A DNA stretch of 64,000 nt from Flavobacteriales bacterium (GCA_030584065.1 CP129489.1:3760235-3824234); one strand, 5' to 3'. Counted from the first letter of the stretch, positions 52,077 through 61,397 are shown. The notes: generated by a model not told the origin, from the letters alone. Numbers and translations: made by a program.

Positions 52077-54251
52077 ATGAGCGCTCGATCGCTACGGTTC
52101 GTCATCGTGCTCACCACATGCTGCGCGGCCGTATCGGTCCGCGCGCAGCTCCCATTCACCTGGGGTGACACGGCCGTTTGGGACACCACTTGGGAGCAAG
52201 GCCGCACCCTCGCCTCGGAGGTCCTCGACGATGAGTTCTCCATCCGTATCCGGAATGTGAAGCCGGAGTTCCTGGCGCTCTTCTTCGAGCGGCGCCGGGT
52301 GGTCCGCTTCGCCAGCCAGGAGGACATCAAGCGCTACGCCCCCGTTGTTCTCCCCGAGAGCCTCGACCCGCCCTACGATGAGCATGGAAAGCCCTACGAG
52401 CGCCTGGAGACGCGCCCCTATCCGCTGCTCTTCAACCTGCGCGTCGATCATTTCGCGGCGCGCGTGATCCGGCCTGATGGCTCTTGGACTGAGCTGCCGG
52501 TTGACACCCGCGCCGCGAAGGGCTTCCTGGGCAATCCCCTGTCGCTGCAGGCCACCATGGCCATCACGCATTACCCCGTTGGCATCATGCCCGGCGATGT
52601 GGTGGAGTACCGGTGGAAGTACATGCTGCCCTATGACAGCAATGCGCCGCACACCTACGGCATGCGTGGCCTGCTCTGGATGGACAACTGGGCACGGCTC
52701 ACCAATTGGCGTGTGTTCTTCAACGGTCCGCTGCCGGTGCGCGAGCAGCGCATGGAGCTGCGCTACCACGCGAAGCACGGCATTGAGCTGGGCGGTGCCC
52801 CACCGGATGGCGTGGAGCGCAGCGGCGATGAGCGGACCGCTCGCTGGCATCGCACCGATCTGTCCGGATGCATGGACGAGGTGAATGGCGACCAGGGGCG
52901 CGGGCTGCCGCATATCGTGGTCACCTGGATGCCCGATGACCTGCGCTACTGGCGCCGCGAGCGCCTCAGCGGCCTGCCCATCCCGCAGCAGCCCTGGCTG
53001 CAGGTGGTGCGCCTGCGCGAGGCCAAGGCCGAATGGTGGCGGCGCGTGGCGCTGAAGCGCATCCCCGACCGGCAGAGCACCTTGATGAAGCGCTTCATCG
53101 AGCGCACCTGCTCAGGCATTTCAGACAGCCTGAGGGCGCGGCGCGTGGAGGCCCTGCACGAGCGCATCGCACGTGATTTCGACTATGCCAGCGACCGAGG
53201 GTGGTACCTGGATGCCGATCGTGACCTGGAACGCATGGGCGACCAGGTGGAGGCGATGCGCCTGCGCGACATCAGCCGCTACAACCTCTACAGCAAGCTG
53301 ATCCAGATGGAGCGGCTGCCCTATGTCACGGCCTATGTGCTCGACAGGCGCTCCGGCGCGCTCAACGAGCGCTTCACCACGCCCATGTGGGATGCCGAGT
53401 GGCTCTTCGGCGTGAGGGACGGCGAGGGGATGCTCTGGATGCACCCGAAGCGGCAGCGGCACGGCTGGTTCGCCAACGAGCTGCCCTTCTATTGGGAGGG
53501 CACCATGGCCCTGCTCATCGACCGTCAGCGCCTGATCGAGGACGACCCGCGGCCACCGCTCTACGTCGAGCTTCCGGTGAGCGACGGATCGGCCAACGTG
53601 CGTGCCATCGAGCATCGGATCCGCATCGGTCTGGGGGAGCCCGACGCGGAAAGCGAAGCGCGGATCTTCCTGAGCGGGCAGTTCAGCACCTTGGGACGCG
53701 CGGCCTTCCTCGGCGACCGCAGCGACAGCACCGTGCATCCGAACTATGGCCACCTGCCCGCGCGCATGCCCGGAGCGGATGCGCATCGCCTTGGCGAGCA
53801 TGAGCTGAGCAGCGATCCGCCCTTCCGCTACCGTGAGCAGCAGGCGCTGCGCCTCTCCGGGTTCCGCCGCGATGAGGGCGATGGATGGTTCGCTTTCGAC
53901 CTGAGGCCCTTCCTGGCGCATGCCGTTCCTGGCCGCTTCAGCGGCGAGGGTCGCCACCTCCCGTTCTGGTGGGACTTCGCGCAGACGGACCGCTTCATCC
54001 TCGACATCGAGTTCGCCGAGCCGGTGGAGGTGATGGACCTCACGCGCCTGCAGGAAAGCTTCAGCACGCCGGGAGCCCGCTACACGTTGGAGGCCACCCG
54101 TATCGATGCGCGCAACGTTCGGGTCGAAAGCCGTTTCGAGGTGCTGCGCGAGCAGGAGGAGGCCGATGCTGCCATGGCCATCGAGGCGCTCCTGCGCGCA
54201 ATGAATGACCCGGGCCGGCTGCTGCGCGTGCGTCCCGGGCCGATGCCCTGA
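52077..54251 (+). CDS. DUF3857/transglutaminase-like secreted protein with degenerate active site
   Basis: 724 residues with a signal peptide (FVIVLTTCCAAVSVRAQ). The region about 100-290 resembles DUF3857 (HFAARVIRPDGSWTELPV and PGDVVEYRWKYMLPYDS). The region about 350-470 is placed like a transglutaminase-like domain (RVEALHERIARDFDYASDRG, then YNLYSKLIQMERLPYVTAYV), but the catalytic GxCxD is replaced by MRLRDISRYN and no matching His/Asp pair is visible, so enzymatic activity is unlikely. The C-terminal 250 residues are beta-rich. Related Bacteroidota proteins are periplasmic or surface proteins of unknown role. Confidence 0.65.
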   Translation: MSARSLRFVIVLTTCCAAVSVRAQLPFTWGDTAVWDTTWEQGRTLASEVLDDEFSIRIRNVKPEFLALFFERRRVVRFASQEDIKRYAPVVLPESLDPPYDEHGKPYERLETRPYPLLFNLRVDHFAARVIRPDGSWTELPVDTRAAKGFLGNPLSLQATMAITHYPVGIMPGDVVEYRWKYMLPYDSNAPHTYGMRGLLWMDNWARLTNWRVFFNGPLPVREQRMELRYHAKHGIELGGAPPDGVERSGDERTARWHRTDLSGCMDEVNGDQGRGLPHIVVTWMPDDLRYWRRERLSGLPIPQQPWLQVVRLREAKAEWWRRVALKRIPDRQSTLMKRFIERTCSGISDSLRARRVEALHERIARDFDYASDRGWYLDADRDLERMGDQVEAMRLRDISRYNLYSKLIQMERLPYVTAYVLDRRSGALNERFTTPMWDAEWLFGVRDGEGMLWMHPKRQRHGWFANELPFYWEGTMALLIDRQRLIEDDPRPPLYVELPVSDGSANVRAIEHRIRIGLGEPDAESEARIFLSGQFSTLGRAAFLGDRSDSTVHPNYGHLPARMPGADAHRLGEHELSSDPPFRYREQQALRLSGFRRDEGDGWFAFDLRPFLAHAVPGRFSGEGRHLPFWWDFAQTDRFILDIEFAEPVEVMDLTRLQESFSTPGARYTLEATRIDARNVRVESRFEVLREQEEADAAMAIEALLRAMNDPGRLLRVRPGPMP

Positions 54252-54256
54252 CCGGC

Positions 54257-55414
54257 TCAGATGCGCTCCAGCGCCTGGGCCAGGTCGGCGATCAAGGCAT
54301 CCGCATCCTCCAGCCCGATGTAGAGACGCACCATGGTGAACGGCAGGTCGGTGTAATAGCCGCTGGGCCCCTGCAATGCGCACACCGGCCATTGCAGGCT
54401 CTCGTAGCCGCCCCAGCTCACGGCGATCAGGAAGCGCTCGAGGCTGTCGCAGAAGCGCTCCACGGCGGGCACGTCGGGCGCATCCAGCTCGATGGTCATC
54501 AAGCCCGCCACGCGCTTCATCTGCTTCAGGGCCAGCGCATGCTGCGGATGCGAGGGCAAGCCCGGCCAATGCACACGCTTCACCTTCGGGTGCGCCTCGA
54601 GGAAGCGCGCCACCTTCTCGGCGCTGTCGGCGCTGCGGTTCACGCGCAGCTCCAAGGTGCGCAGGCCGCGCATCAGCAGCCAGGCATCGTGCGGTGAGGG
54701 CGCCGCGCCCAGCGTCATGAGCTCCCGGCTCATGACCTGACGCATGTGCGTCTTCGACCCGGCGAGCACGCCCGCCACCACATCGCTGTGCCCGTTCAGG
54801 TACTTGGTGGCGCTGTGCGCGACCATGTCGCAGCCCAGTTCGATCGGGTTCTGGAAGAGCGGGCTGCTGAAGCTGTTGTCGCAGAGCGTGATGATGCCGC
54901 GCTCCTTCGCGATGGCGCACACGGCGGCGATGTCCTGCAGCTCGAAGGTGAGCGAGTTGGGGCTCTCCAGGATGAAGAAGGTCGTATTCGGACGGATGGC
55001 TTTCCGGTAGTTCTCCGCATCGGTGCCGTCCACGAAGGTGTGCTCCACGCCGAAGCGCGCGAGCAGGTCAACGAGCAGCTTGCGGGTCCAGCTGTAGGGC
55101 TTGTGCACGCAGACGATGTGGTCGCCGGCCTTGGTGAAGGCGATCACCGCCGCCGCGATGGCCGCGCTGCCGCTGCTGAAGACGAGCGCGTCCTCGGCCC
55201 CTTCGAGCGCCGCGACCTTCCGCCGCAGCATGGCCACCGTGGGATTGAAGCCGCGCGTGTACAGCGGCCGGTCGAATTCATGCTGCACCACGGCGCGCAT
55301 CGCGGCCACGGTCGCGTAGGTGAAATTGCCGCTCTGCACGATGGGCGGCACCACGGCATCGAGGCCGCGCTCGCGGTCTTCGCCGAGGTGGGTGAGGATG
55401 TCGCTCAGGTCCAT
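54257..55414 (-). CDS. PLP-dependent trans-sulfuration-type enzyme (Cys/Met metabolism family)
   Basis: 385 residues. Fold type I PLP motifs are present: SSGSAAIAAAVIAF for the phosphate loop, LESPNSLTFELQDI, the cofactor Asp in TLCDNSFSSPLFQNP, and the Schiff-base Lys in HSATKYLNGHSDVVAG. These identify the cystathionine gamma-synthase/beta-lyase family. I cannot distinguish lyase, synthase or sulfhydrylase activities from sequence alone; the opening residues LDAVVPPIVQSGNF are compatible with cystathionine beta-lyase or gamma-synthase. It is preceded by a terminator that ends the neighbouring gene. Confidence 0.88.
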   Translation of the reverse strand: MDLSDILTHLGEDRERGLDAVVPPIVQSGNFTYATVAAMRAVVQHEFDRPLYTRGFNPTVAMLRRKVAALEGAEDALVFSSGSAAIAAAVIAFTKAGDHIVCVHKPYSWTRKLLVDLLARFGVEHTFVDGTDAENYRKAIRPNTTFFILESPNSLTFELQDIAAVCAIAKERGIITLCDNSFSSPLFQNPIELGCDMVAHSATKYLNGHSDVVAGVLAGSKTHMRQVMSRELMTLGAAPSPHDAWLLMRGLRTLELRVNRSADSAEKVARFLEAHPKVKRVHWPGLPSHPQHALALKQMKRVAGLMTIELDAPDVPAVERFCDSLERFLIAVSWGGYESLQWPVCALQGPSGYYTDLPFTMVRLYIGLEDADALIADLAQALERI

Positions 55415-55427
55415 GCAGCGAATGTGC

Positions 55428-55461
55428 GGAAAGAAGGAGGGCGCCGAACGGGCGCCCTCCT
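55428..55461 (-). terminator. Rho-independent terminator after the T9SS cargo gene
   Basis: On the minus strand an 11-bp stem AGGAGGGCGCC / GGCGCCCTCCT with a 5-nt loop is followed by TCTTTCC. Confidence 0.8.
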
Positions 55462-55480
55462 GGGAAATGATGGTGCGTGG

Positions 55481-57283
55481 TCAGCGCTGGATGACGAAGC
55501 GCGCCCAGGCCTCGGTGGCGCCGCTGAGCCTTGCCACGTAGCTTCCTGCGGGCAGGATGCTGAGGTCAAGGCTGAGCGAATTCGTGCTCGTGGTCATGGA
55601 TGTGGTGTGCACCACGCGGCCCAAGGCGTCGGTCACGGTCAGGCGCGCGTTGTTCAGCCGGGCATCGTTCCAGCAGAGGTTCACCAGGCCGCTGCTGGGC
55701 GAGGGCGATACCGCCAGGCCATGACGCGCCGGGCCTTCCGCGATCGCCGTGCTCAGCTCAACGGTGGTCACGGTGGTGTTGGTGAGCACGGGCGCATTGT
55801 AGTCGAAGTAGATGTCCGCGCGGTTCGTGAGCTGGTCCCCGAGCATCAAGGTGGTCTTGGGCGCCATGCGGTAGTGGATGCTGCCGTGGCTTTCGGGCTC
55901 GTTGGTGCTGCTGTCGGGCAGCATGATGTTGGCGAAGGTCCAAATGGCGACCTCTTCATTGATCGTGAGCGTGTACGGGTGCGTGGCGCCGATCATCTCG
56001 AAGGTGCTGAGGTCCCAATCGGCGTCGAGGCTGTCCTTGATCACGATGTTCACGGCCGGGGCGGTGCCGGTATTCTGGAAGTTGATCGTGTAAGCGAGCT
56101 TCTCCTGCGCGATCACCTCATCCGGGGTGATGCTCACGGCGCTCACGTGCTTGTCATTCGGGTCGATGGCCGTGACGGCGGTCGCGTGCTGGTCGTCCAC
56201 GTTGTTCGTCGGGTCGATGTCGTCCTCCACGGCTGTGAGCACCACGTAATTGAGCACGGGGGCCTGCGGGGCGGTGGTGATGGACGTGAACACGGTGACG
56301 TTGATGACGCCTTGGCTGAAGGGGGCCAGGGTGGGCAAGGCCCAGATGATGGTCTGTCCATTCACGCTCGTGGGCGCCACGCTCGCCGAGACGAAGCTCA
56401 GCGCCAGGTCCAGGGTCAGGCTGACGGTGGCATTCACAGGCTCGCTCCCGAGGTTCTGGTAGCCTACATGCAACTGGGTGTTGTTGCCGATCCAGGCGTT
56501 CTGGCCCCAGAGGTTCACGGCAGCATCATAGATGCCGGGTATGGGCTGGAAGCCGAAGTCCATCCCAACGACCTGCGTGCCTTGCACGGGCACCGAGTAG
56601 CTCTGCGAGGCCGGGGTGACCGTGTGGTATTGCGGTGGGATGGCGGTGATGGTGTAGTTGCCCAATGCGCTGCAGAAGGAGTAGGGGTCATCGCCGGAAT
56701 AGCTGTTGAGGCCGCCGGGGTTGATGGTGAGCATGGCGTCCACCTGCGGCTCGCCGCTGTCGCGCATGCCATTGCTGTTCAGGTCGCGGTAGGTAACGCC
56801 TGTCACCGTGCCGGCGCACTCGCGCAGCTCCCACCAGAACGAATCGCCGTCGAACGTGTCGGTCCACACGATGAAATAGTCCTGACCGGAAGTCACACTC
56901 ACAACCATCTGCGAGGCGAAACTGTAGCCCGGGCAGGCCTGGGAGCCCATGTCATCATTGAACCCGATGCACGTCAGGTTGCCGCATGTGCCCGTGAACA
57001 CCTTCAAGTAGGTGTCATCATCCTGTTGGTTGTTCAGTGGATGACAGCTTGTGATGACGATGGTTCCAGTGAAATTCGGCGTGTACCGGTACCAATCGCC
57101 GTCCTGGCCACCACCGCAGTTAACGCCGCCTTGGCCGTCCCCGGTGGCTGGCCCATCAGCGAGATGAAGTCCATTCCCCACGATCAGCGCCGTGGTGCAC
57201 GTGTCGCCCTGCGCCAGCCCGCGGAAGGGGATGGCTAGCAGGATCGCGATCGCGAGGAGCTTGAACGGGGTCAAGTGGATCAT
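55481..57283 (-). CDS. Secreted protein with DUF11-like repeat and T9SS sorting domain
   Basis: 600 residues. Signal peptide (KLLAIAILLAIPFRGLAQG), an N-terminal beta domain with GDWYRYTPNFTGTIVIT (about 30-150), a SdrD_B-like domain (VTYRDLNSNGMRDSGEP), then a DUF11-like or DUF7619 conserved region with IDPNDKHVSAVSITPDEV, YTINFQNTGTAPAVNIVIKD and RADIYFDYNAPVLTNT. The C-terminus is a T9SS sorting domain (VSPSPSSGLVNLCW, LPAGSYVARLSG). This is a large surface protein exported by the T9SS; ligand unknown. A TACCTTCG element lies 20 nt upstream and a terminator downstream. Confidence 0.85.
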   Translation of the reverse strand: MIHLTPFKLLAIAILLAIPFRGLAQGDTCTTALIVGNGLHLADGPATGDGQGGVNCGGGQDGDWYRYTPNFTGTIVITSCHPLNNQQDDDTYLKVFTGTCGNLTCIGFNDDMGSQACPGYSFASQMVVSVTSGQDYFIVWTDTFDGDSFWWELRECAGTVTGVTYRDLNSNGMRDSGEPQVDAMLTINPGGLNSYSGDDPYSFCSALGNYTITAIPPQYHTVTPASQSYSVPVQGTQVVGMDFGFQPIPGIYDAAVNLWGQNAWIGNNTQLHVGYQNLGSEPVNATVSLTLDLALSFVSASVAPTSVNGQTIIWALPTLAPFSQGVINVTVFTSITTAPQAPVLNYVVLTAVEDDIDPTNNVDDQHATAVTAIDPNDKHVSAVSITPDEVIAQEKLAYTINFQNTGTAPAVNIVIKDSLDADWDLSTFEMIGATHPYTLTINEEVAIWTFANIMLPDSSTNEPESHGSIHYRMAPKTTLMLGDQLTNRADIYFDYNAPVLTNTTVTTVELSTAIAEGPARHGLAVSPSPSSGLVNLCWNDARLNNARLTVTDALGRVVHTTSMTTSTNSLSLDLSILPAGSYVARLSGATEAWARFVIQR

Positions 57284-57303
57284 GAGGCGTGCGGTTTGGC
57301 CAT

Positions 57304-57311
57304 CGAAGGTA
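57304..57311 (-). promoter_or_regulatory. -7 element (TACCTTCG) for the T9SS cargo gene
   Basis: Exact TAnnTTYG on the minus strand, 20 nt before the start at 57283; identical to the rmuC element. Confidence 0.5.
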
Positions 57312-57330
57312 CCCGCGCTGCCCGGAATTC

Positions 57331-58974
57331 CTAGGGAATCCGCTCCCAGAATATGAACCCGTTCTTCCGGTAGAGCTCTGTGAAGGTCCCTAGCTGCTCC
57401 ACCTCCTCCGCGTGCGTCACCTTGCAGGCCAGGTACACCGGGCGGTCGATCGGGCCGCGCCAGAGCGTGGCCTCATCTGGCTGCGCCTCCTTCACCCGGC
57501 CGTAGAACTCGGGCACATAGCTCTTGTAGCCCTTGGTGATCAACCAGCAGCGATCGTCGGCCTTGCCAGCGAAGAACTCCACCGCGGCGCGCTGCGAGTA
57601 GCCCTCGATGTTCCGGATGAAGAAGAAGAGCGTGGTGGTGACGAAGAGCGCCCCGCCTGCGAAGACGCTGAGCACGGCCGCACGGAACTTCCTGCGCCCA
57701 TGGAGCGCATGCCCGGTGAGCAGGCCGGCCAACAGCACGAGCCCGGCAATCGCTTCGAGTCCCGTCCACTTCACCTCCGCATCGAGGTTCGCGATCGCGA
57801 AGGGGTCCTGCGCGAAGAGGGGCTTGATCGCATCGATGCTCATGCCGGCGAACGGGACCGCGATCACGAGCAGGGCGATCGCCGTGCCCAGGCCGCCGAG
57901 CAGGAAGCGGCTCCAGCCGAAGCCCTCCTGCTTCCTCCAGATGCGCTCCAGCTGCAGCGCGGCGAGGTAGGTGAGCGGGAAGTAGCACAGGCTGCTGTAG
58001 TGCACGATCTTGGTCTTCACGATGCTGAAGAGGATGAGCACCACCCAGAAGAGGATCACCATCCAGTGGCGGTGGTCACTTACATGGGCGTCGTTGCTTC
58101 GTGTGGGCCTCAGCAGTTCCTGCAAGGCGAACACCGAGGCCGGGAAGCAACCGAGCAGCAGCACTACGAAGTGGTAGCCCACGAACCCGCCGTGGCCGGC
58201 ATCCTCGGTGGTGAGCATGGCCACCTGGCGCCAGAAGAAGGCGATCATGAACTCGGGGCCGTTGCGCAGCAGGTCGATTAGCGCCCAAGTGGAAACAGTT
58301 AGGGCAGTGGCGAGCGCGACGATGCCGATGCGGCGCAGGCTGAGCACGAAGCGGAAGCGCTTCCAGGCCCAGAACGCGCCCACCACCAGCCCGGGCACCA
58401 GCACACCCACGGGCCCCTTGGTGAGCACGGCCAGGCCCAGGAAGAAACCCCCGATCCAGGCGTGGCGGTCGCTGCGCGCGTTCATGGCGTTGGGGTCGCG
58501 CTTGGGGTCGCGTTGCACCAGCGTGATGATGGCGTGCAGCCCGAGGAAGATGAGCAGATTGAACCACGGGTCGATGATGCCGCTCCGGAAGTAGAGGTGG
58601 GGCAGGATGGATCCGATGTAGGCCAGCGCCCACAGCATGCCGAAGACGCGTCCTTGTGTTTGCTCGCCGATTCGGTAGAGCAGCCACAGCGTGAGGACGC
58701 CGCAGATGGCGTTGGGGAATCGCGCGGCGAATTCGCCCACGCCGAAGGCCTTCATGCTGAGGGCCTGCAGCCACATGAACAGGGGCGGCTTCTCGTGGAA
58801 GGCCTCGAAGTGCATCTGCGGGCGCAGCCAATCGCCGCTCGCGACCATCTCGCGCGCGATCTCCGCGAAGTTGATCTCGTCCCAGTCGAAGAGGTGGACA
58901 GCGCCCAGGCCGGGGATGAGGAGCAGCGCGGCGACCGCGATGATCAGTAGCTGCAGGCGGCCATGGGTCGGCAT
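57331..58974 (-). CDS. ArnT-like glycosyltransferase (GT39/GT83 type)
   Basis: 547 residues with about 11-12 membrane helices. The first periplasmic loop has the catalytic-type motif DEINFAEIAREMVASGDWL, as in ArnT and PMT, and EKPPLFMWLQALSM is the conserved second motif. These enzymes take a sugar from undecaprenyl phosphate and add it to lipid A or other acceptors. The adjacent GT2 gene (45 bp upstream) would make the lipid-linked donor. Acceptor and sugar are unknown. A TACCTTGG element at 58979-58986 ends 4 nt before the start. Confidence 0.88.
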   Translation of the reverse strand: MPTHGRLQLLIIAVAALLLIPGLGAVHLFDWDEINFAEIAREMVASGDWLRPQMHFEAFHEKPPLFMWLQALSMKAFGVGEFAARFPNAICGVLTLWLLYRIGEQTQGRVFGMLWALAYIGSILPHLYFRSGIIDPWFNLLIFLGLHAIITLVQRDPKRDPNAMNARSDRHAWIGGFFLGLAVLTKGPVGVLVPGLVVGAFWAWKRFRFVLSLRRIGIVALATALTVSTWALIDLLRNGPEFMIAFFWRQVAMLTTEDAGHGGFVGYHFVVLLLGCFPASVFALQELLRPTRSNDAHVSDHRHWMVILFWVVLILFSIVKTKIVHYSSLCYFPLTYLAALQLERIWRKQEGFGWSRFLLGGLGTAIALLVIAVPFAGMSIDAIKPLFAQDPFAIANLDAEVKWTGLEAIAGLVLLAGLLTGHALHGRRKFRAAVLSVFAGGALFVTTTLFFFIRNIEGYSQRAAVEFFAGKADDRCWLITKGYKSYVPEFYGRVKEAQPDEATLWRGPIDRPVYLACKVTHAEEVEQLGTFTELYRKNGFIFWERIP

Positions 58975-58978
58975 GGCG

Positions 58979-58986
58979 CCAAGGTA
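58979..58986 (-). promoter_or_regulatory. Possible -7 element (TACCTTGG) for the ArnT-like gene
   Basis: One base from TAnnTTYG, ending 4 nt before the ATG. If used, the transcript would start at or within the start codon. Confidence 0.3.
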
Positions 58987-59019
58987 GAAGCCGTGCGGCC
59001 AGCGGTCGCGGTCGGGCGG

Positions 59020-59778
59020 TCAGGCCTGCGGCCGCCGGGCACCCAGCAGCTTCCAGCCCATGATTCCCGTGCGCGCCAGGAAGTAGCGCCAGCTCACGTT
59101 GAGCACGCCGAAGCCGTAGGTCATGCTGCGGCTGAAGTTGATGCTGCTGGCCTCATCGAAGTATTTCGTGGGGCAGGTGATCTCGGCGATGTCGAAGCCC
59201 TGCCAGAAGATCTGGCCGATCATTTGGTTGTCGAAGACGAAGTCGTCCGAGCACAGGTGGTAGGGGCAGGCATCGAGCACCTTGCGGTGGAAGGCGCGGT
59301 AGCCCGTGTGATACTCGCTCAGCTTCTGGCCGCAGAGCAGGTTCTGCGTGAAGGTGAGCCAGCGGTTGGCGATGTACTTGTACATGGGCATGCCGCCCTT
59401 CAGCGCGCCTTTGCCCAGGATGCGCGACCCGAAGACCACCGGGTACACGCCGTTGCCGATCAGCGCGATCATGCTGGTCAGCAGCTTCGGGGTGTACTGG
59501 TAGTCGGGATGCAGCATCACCACGATGTCGGCGCCCAGCTTCTTCGCGGTGTCGTAGCAGGTCTTCTGGTTGCCGCCGTAGCCGCGGTTCACCTCGTGCT
59601 GAACCACATGCCTGATGCCCAGCTTCCGGGCCACTTCCACGGTGTTGTCCGGGCTTTTATCGTCCACGAGCACCACCTCGTCCACGATGTCGAAGGGGAT
59701 TTCCCGATAGGTCTGCTCCAGGGTGAGGGCCGCCCGGTAGGCGGGGAGCACCACTACGACTTTCTGTCCGAGGTACAT
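59020..59778 (-). CDS. Glycosyltransferase family 2, polyprenyl-phosphate type
   Basis: 252 residues of the GT-A fold. Nucleotide-binding start KVVVVLPAYRAALTLEQTY, acidic motifs VDDKSPDNT and MLHPDYQYTP, and the family segment GYGGNQKTCYDTA. Lacks the C-terminal membrane helices of the other GT2 in the window, as in soluble DPM1-like enzymes. It lies directly before an ArnT-like GT-C gene and probably makes its undecaprenyl-phosphate-sugar donor. Confidence 0.9.
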   Translation of the reverse strand: MYLGQKVVVVLPAYRAALTLEQTYREIPFDIVDEVVLVDDKSPDNTVEVARKLGIRHVVQHEVNRGYGGNQKTCYDTAKKLGADIVVMLHPDYQYTPKLLTSMIALIGNGVYPVVFGSRILGKGALKGGMPMYKYIANRWLTFTQNLLCGQKLSEYHTGYRAFHRKVLDACPYHLCSDDFVFDNQMIGQIFWQGFDIAEITCPTKYFDEASSINFSRSMTYGFGVLNVSWRYFLARTGIMGWKLLGARRPQA

Positions 59779-59880
59779 GGGTCCAAAATTGGTCGGGTTC
59801 TTACGCCATCAGGGGGCGCCCTGTTTCGTTCCTTCCATACGGCGCGGTTGATAAGGGTCCTTCCGGGCCCCGCGGGGGCG

Positions 59881-60777
59881 CTATCCTGATCGTTCGGCGC
59901 TGCTCACCAGGTAAACCGCTGCGAGCACCAGCCCGATGAGGGCCAAGCGGCTCCAGCCGATGGCTTCTCCATCCAGCAGCCCCCAGCCGATGGCCACCAC
60001 GGGCATCAGGTAGGTCACCGTGCTCGCGCGCAAGGCGGTGGTGCGCTGCAGGAGCATGTTCCACAGGATCAGCGCCACAGCGGAGCTCATCACCGCCAGG
60101 ACAGCCACATACCCCAATGCTGTCGCAGCGCGCGGATCCGTCGCCAATTTCTCGGGCAGCCCGCTGGCCAGGGCTAGGCCAATGGCCGGCGGCCCCACCC
60201 AAGTGAGTGCCAGCGCCGAGGTGGCCGCAGGCGGCAGGCCGTAGAGGTGCCGTTTCACGATGTTGCCGCTGAATCCGTAGCCCAGTGTGCCCAGCACCGG
60301 CAGCAGCGCGAACCACGACCAGCCGTGCCCTGTACCCGAGCCGGTATAGACCAGGCCTGCGGCACCGAACAAGCCCAGGAGGATGGCCGCCAGGTGCACG
60401 CCGCGCACGCGAAGGGCGAAGAAGAGCGCACCGGTGACCATGGTCATCAGGGGCGTCAGGCTGTTCAGCATCCCGCTGAGGGCGCTGTCGATGCGCGTCT
60501 GTGCCGTGGCGAAGAGCAGGGCCGGCAGCCCGTTGCCCAGCAGCCCCGACCCCAGGAGCGGCAACCAGTGGCGGCGGAGCAGGCCGGCGTGGCGCAGCAG
60601 GATCGGGCTCAGCGCCAGCCAGGCCATGGCGATGCGGGCGGTGGCCATCTGCCATGGGGTGAGCACCGGCACCCCTTCGTGGTAGAGGCCCCGCTTCATG
60701 AGAATGAAGCTGCTGCCCCAGATGAGCGCAAGGGCACCCAGCAGGAGCCAGGTGCGCTGGCTGCGGTCGGTCCTCAT
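59881..60777 (-). CDS. EamA/DMT-family transporter
   Basis: 298 residues with ten membrane helices in two EamA repeats (GALALIWGSSFILMKRGLYH starting the first, TLGYGFSGNIVKRH the second; later YLMPVVAIGWGLLDGEAIGW). These are inner-membrane metabolite exporters or exchangers; the substrate cannot be predicted. Divergent from the HMA lipoprotein gene, with overlapping promoter regions. TAGCTTCG lies 13 nt upstream of its start. Confidence 0.88.
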   Translation of the reverse strand: MRTDRSQRTWLLLGALALIWGSSFILMKRGLYHEGVPVLTPWQMATARIAMAWLALSPILLRHAGLLRRHWLPLLGSGLLGNGLPALLFATAQTRIDSALSGMLNSLTPLMTMVTGALFFALRVRGVHLAAILLGLFGAAGLVYTGSGTGHGWSWFALLPVLGTLGYGFSGNIVKRHLYGLPPAATSALALTWVGPPAIGLALASGLPEKLATDPRAATALGYVAVLAVMSSAVALILWNMLLQRTTALRASTVTYLMPVVAIGWGLLDGEAIGWSRLALIGLVLAAVYLVSSAERSG

Positions 60778-60790
60778 CGGAATGGCGGCG

Positions 60791-60798
60791 CGAAGCTA
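60791..60798 (-). promoter_or_regulatory. -7 element (TAGCTTCG) for the EamA gene
   Basis: Exact TAnnTTYG on the minus strand, ending 13 nt before the ATG at 60777. Confidence 0.5.
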
Positions 60799-60817
60799 TC
60801 TTCCCGGTTGAGCATCA

Positions 60818-60825
60818 TACATTTG
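60818..60825 (+). promoter_or_regulatory. -7 promoter element (TACATTTG) for the HMA lipoprotein gene
   Basis: Exact match to TAnnTTTG, 53 nt before the ATG at 60879, in the divergent 101-bp region. Confidence 0.5.
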
Positions 60826-60878
60826 TAACCTCCCGGCAGGGCTGTGCGTCCCATCATCGAGTCAACCCCCATCGTGCC

Positions 60879-61397
60879 ATGAAAGCGCTCCTCCTTCCCG
60901 CCTTGGTCGCCTTCCTCCTCACCTTCGTCGCGTGCAGCGGCCCGGCGGTTCAGGACAAGGCGGTTGCCGGCATCGAGCGCGTGGAGATGGAGGAGGTCGT
61001 CACCAGCGGCGAGCCTTTGGCCACTGCGGACTTCGCCATAGAGGGCATGAGCTGCGAGATGATGTGCGGCGGCTCCATCAAGAAGGCTCTGGCCGGCCTC
61101 GGCGCCGTGAGCACGGAGATCAAGATGGATGAGGAGGGCCCGGATCACGCCATCGTCACCTACGATGCCGCGAAGCTCAATGATGCCCAGATGGTAGAGG
61201 CCATTCAGGCGCTCTATGACGGCCAGTACAAGGTGATCTCCATTGCGGTCACCAAGCGGGTGAAGGGCGAGGGTTCTGTGACCGGAAGCGAGGGTGCCTC
61301 GTCGGCCCAAGCGCGTTCCGACCTTGGCCGCATCTCGGCCCGGGAGGTGGTGCTTCCCAGCGTGCTGGCCATTCTTTCCCGGCTCCTGCGCTTCTGA
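60879..61397 (+). CDS. HMA-like lipoprotein with CxxxC motif
   Basis: 172 residues. Lipobox FLLTFVACSG. The mature part has a heavy-metal-associated domain, ADFAIEGMSCEMMCGGSIKK followed by ALAGLGAVSTEIKMD and AIVTYDAAKLNDAQMVEAIQ. The usual CxxC is CEMMC (Cys-x3-Cys) plus Met residues, giving a site that may prefer Cu(I). The C-terminal about 50 residues are unlike HMA domains. The protein is probably an outer- or inner-membrane lipoprotein that binds copper. It precedes the heme A synthase gene, which fits copper-heme oxidase assembly, but this is inference. Confidence 0.78.
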   Translation: MKALLLPALVAFLLTFVACSGPAVQDKAVAGIERVEMEEVVTSGEPLATADFAIEGMSCEMMCGGSIKKALAGLGAVSTEIKMDEEGPDHAIVTYDAAKLNDAQMVEAIQALYDGQYKVISIAVTKRVKGEGSVTGSEGASSAQARSDLGRISAREVVLPSVLAILSRLLRF

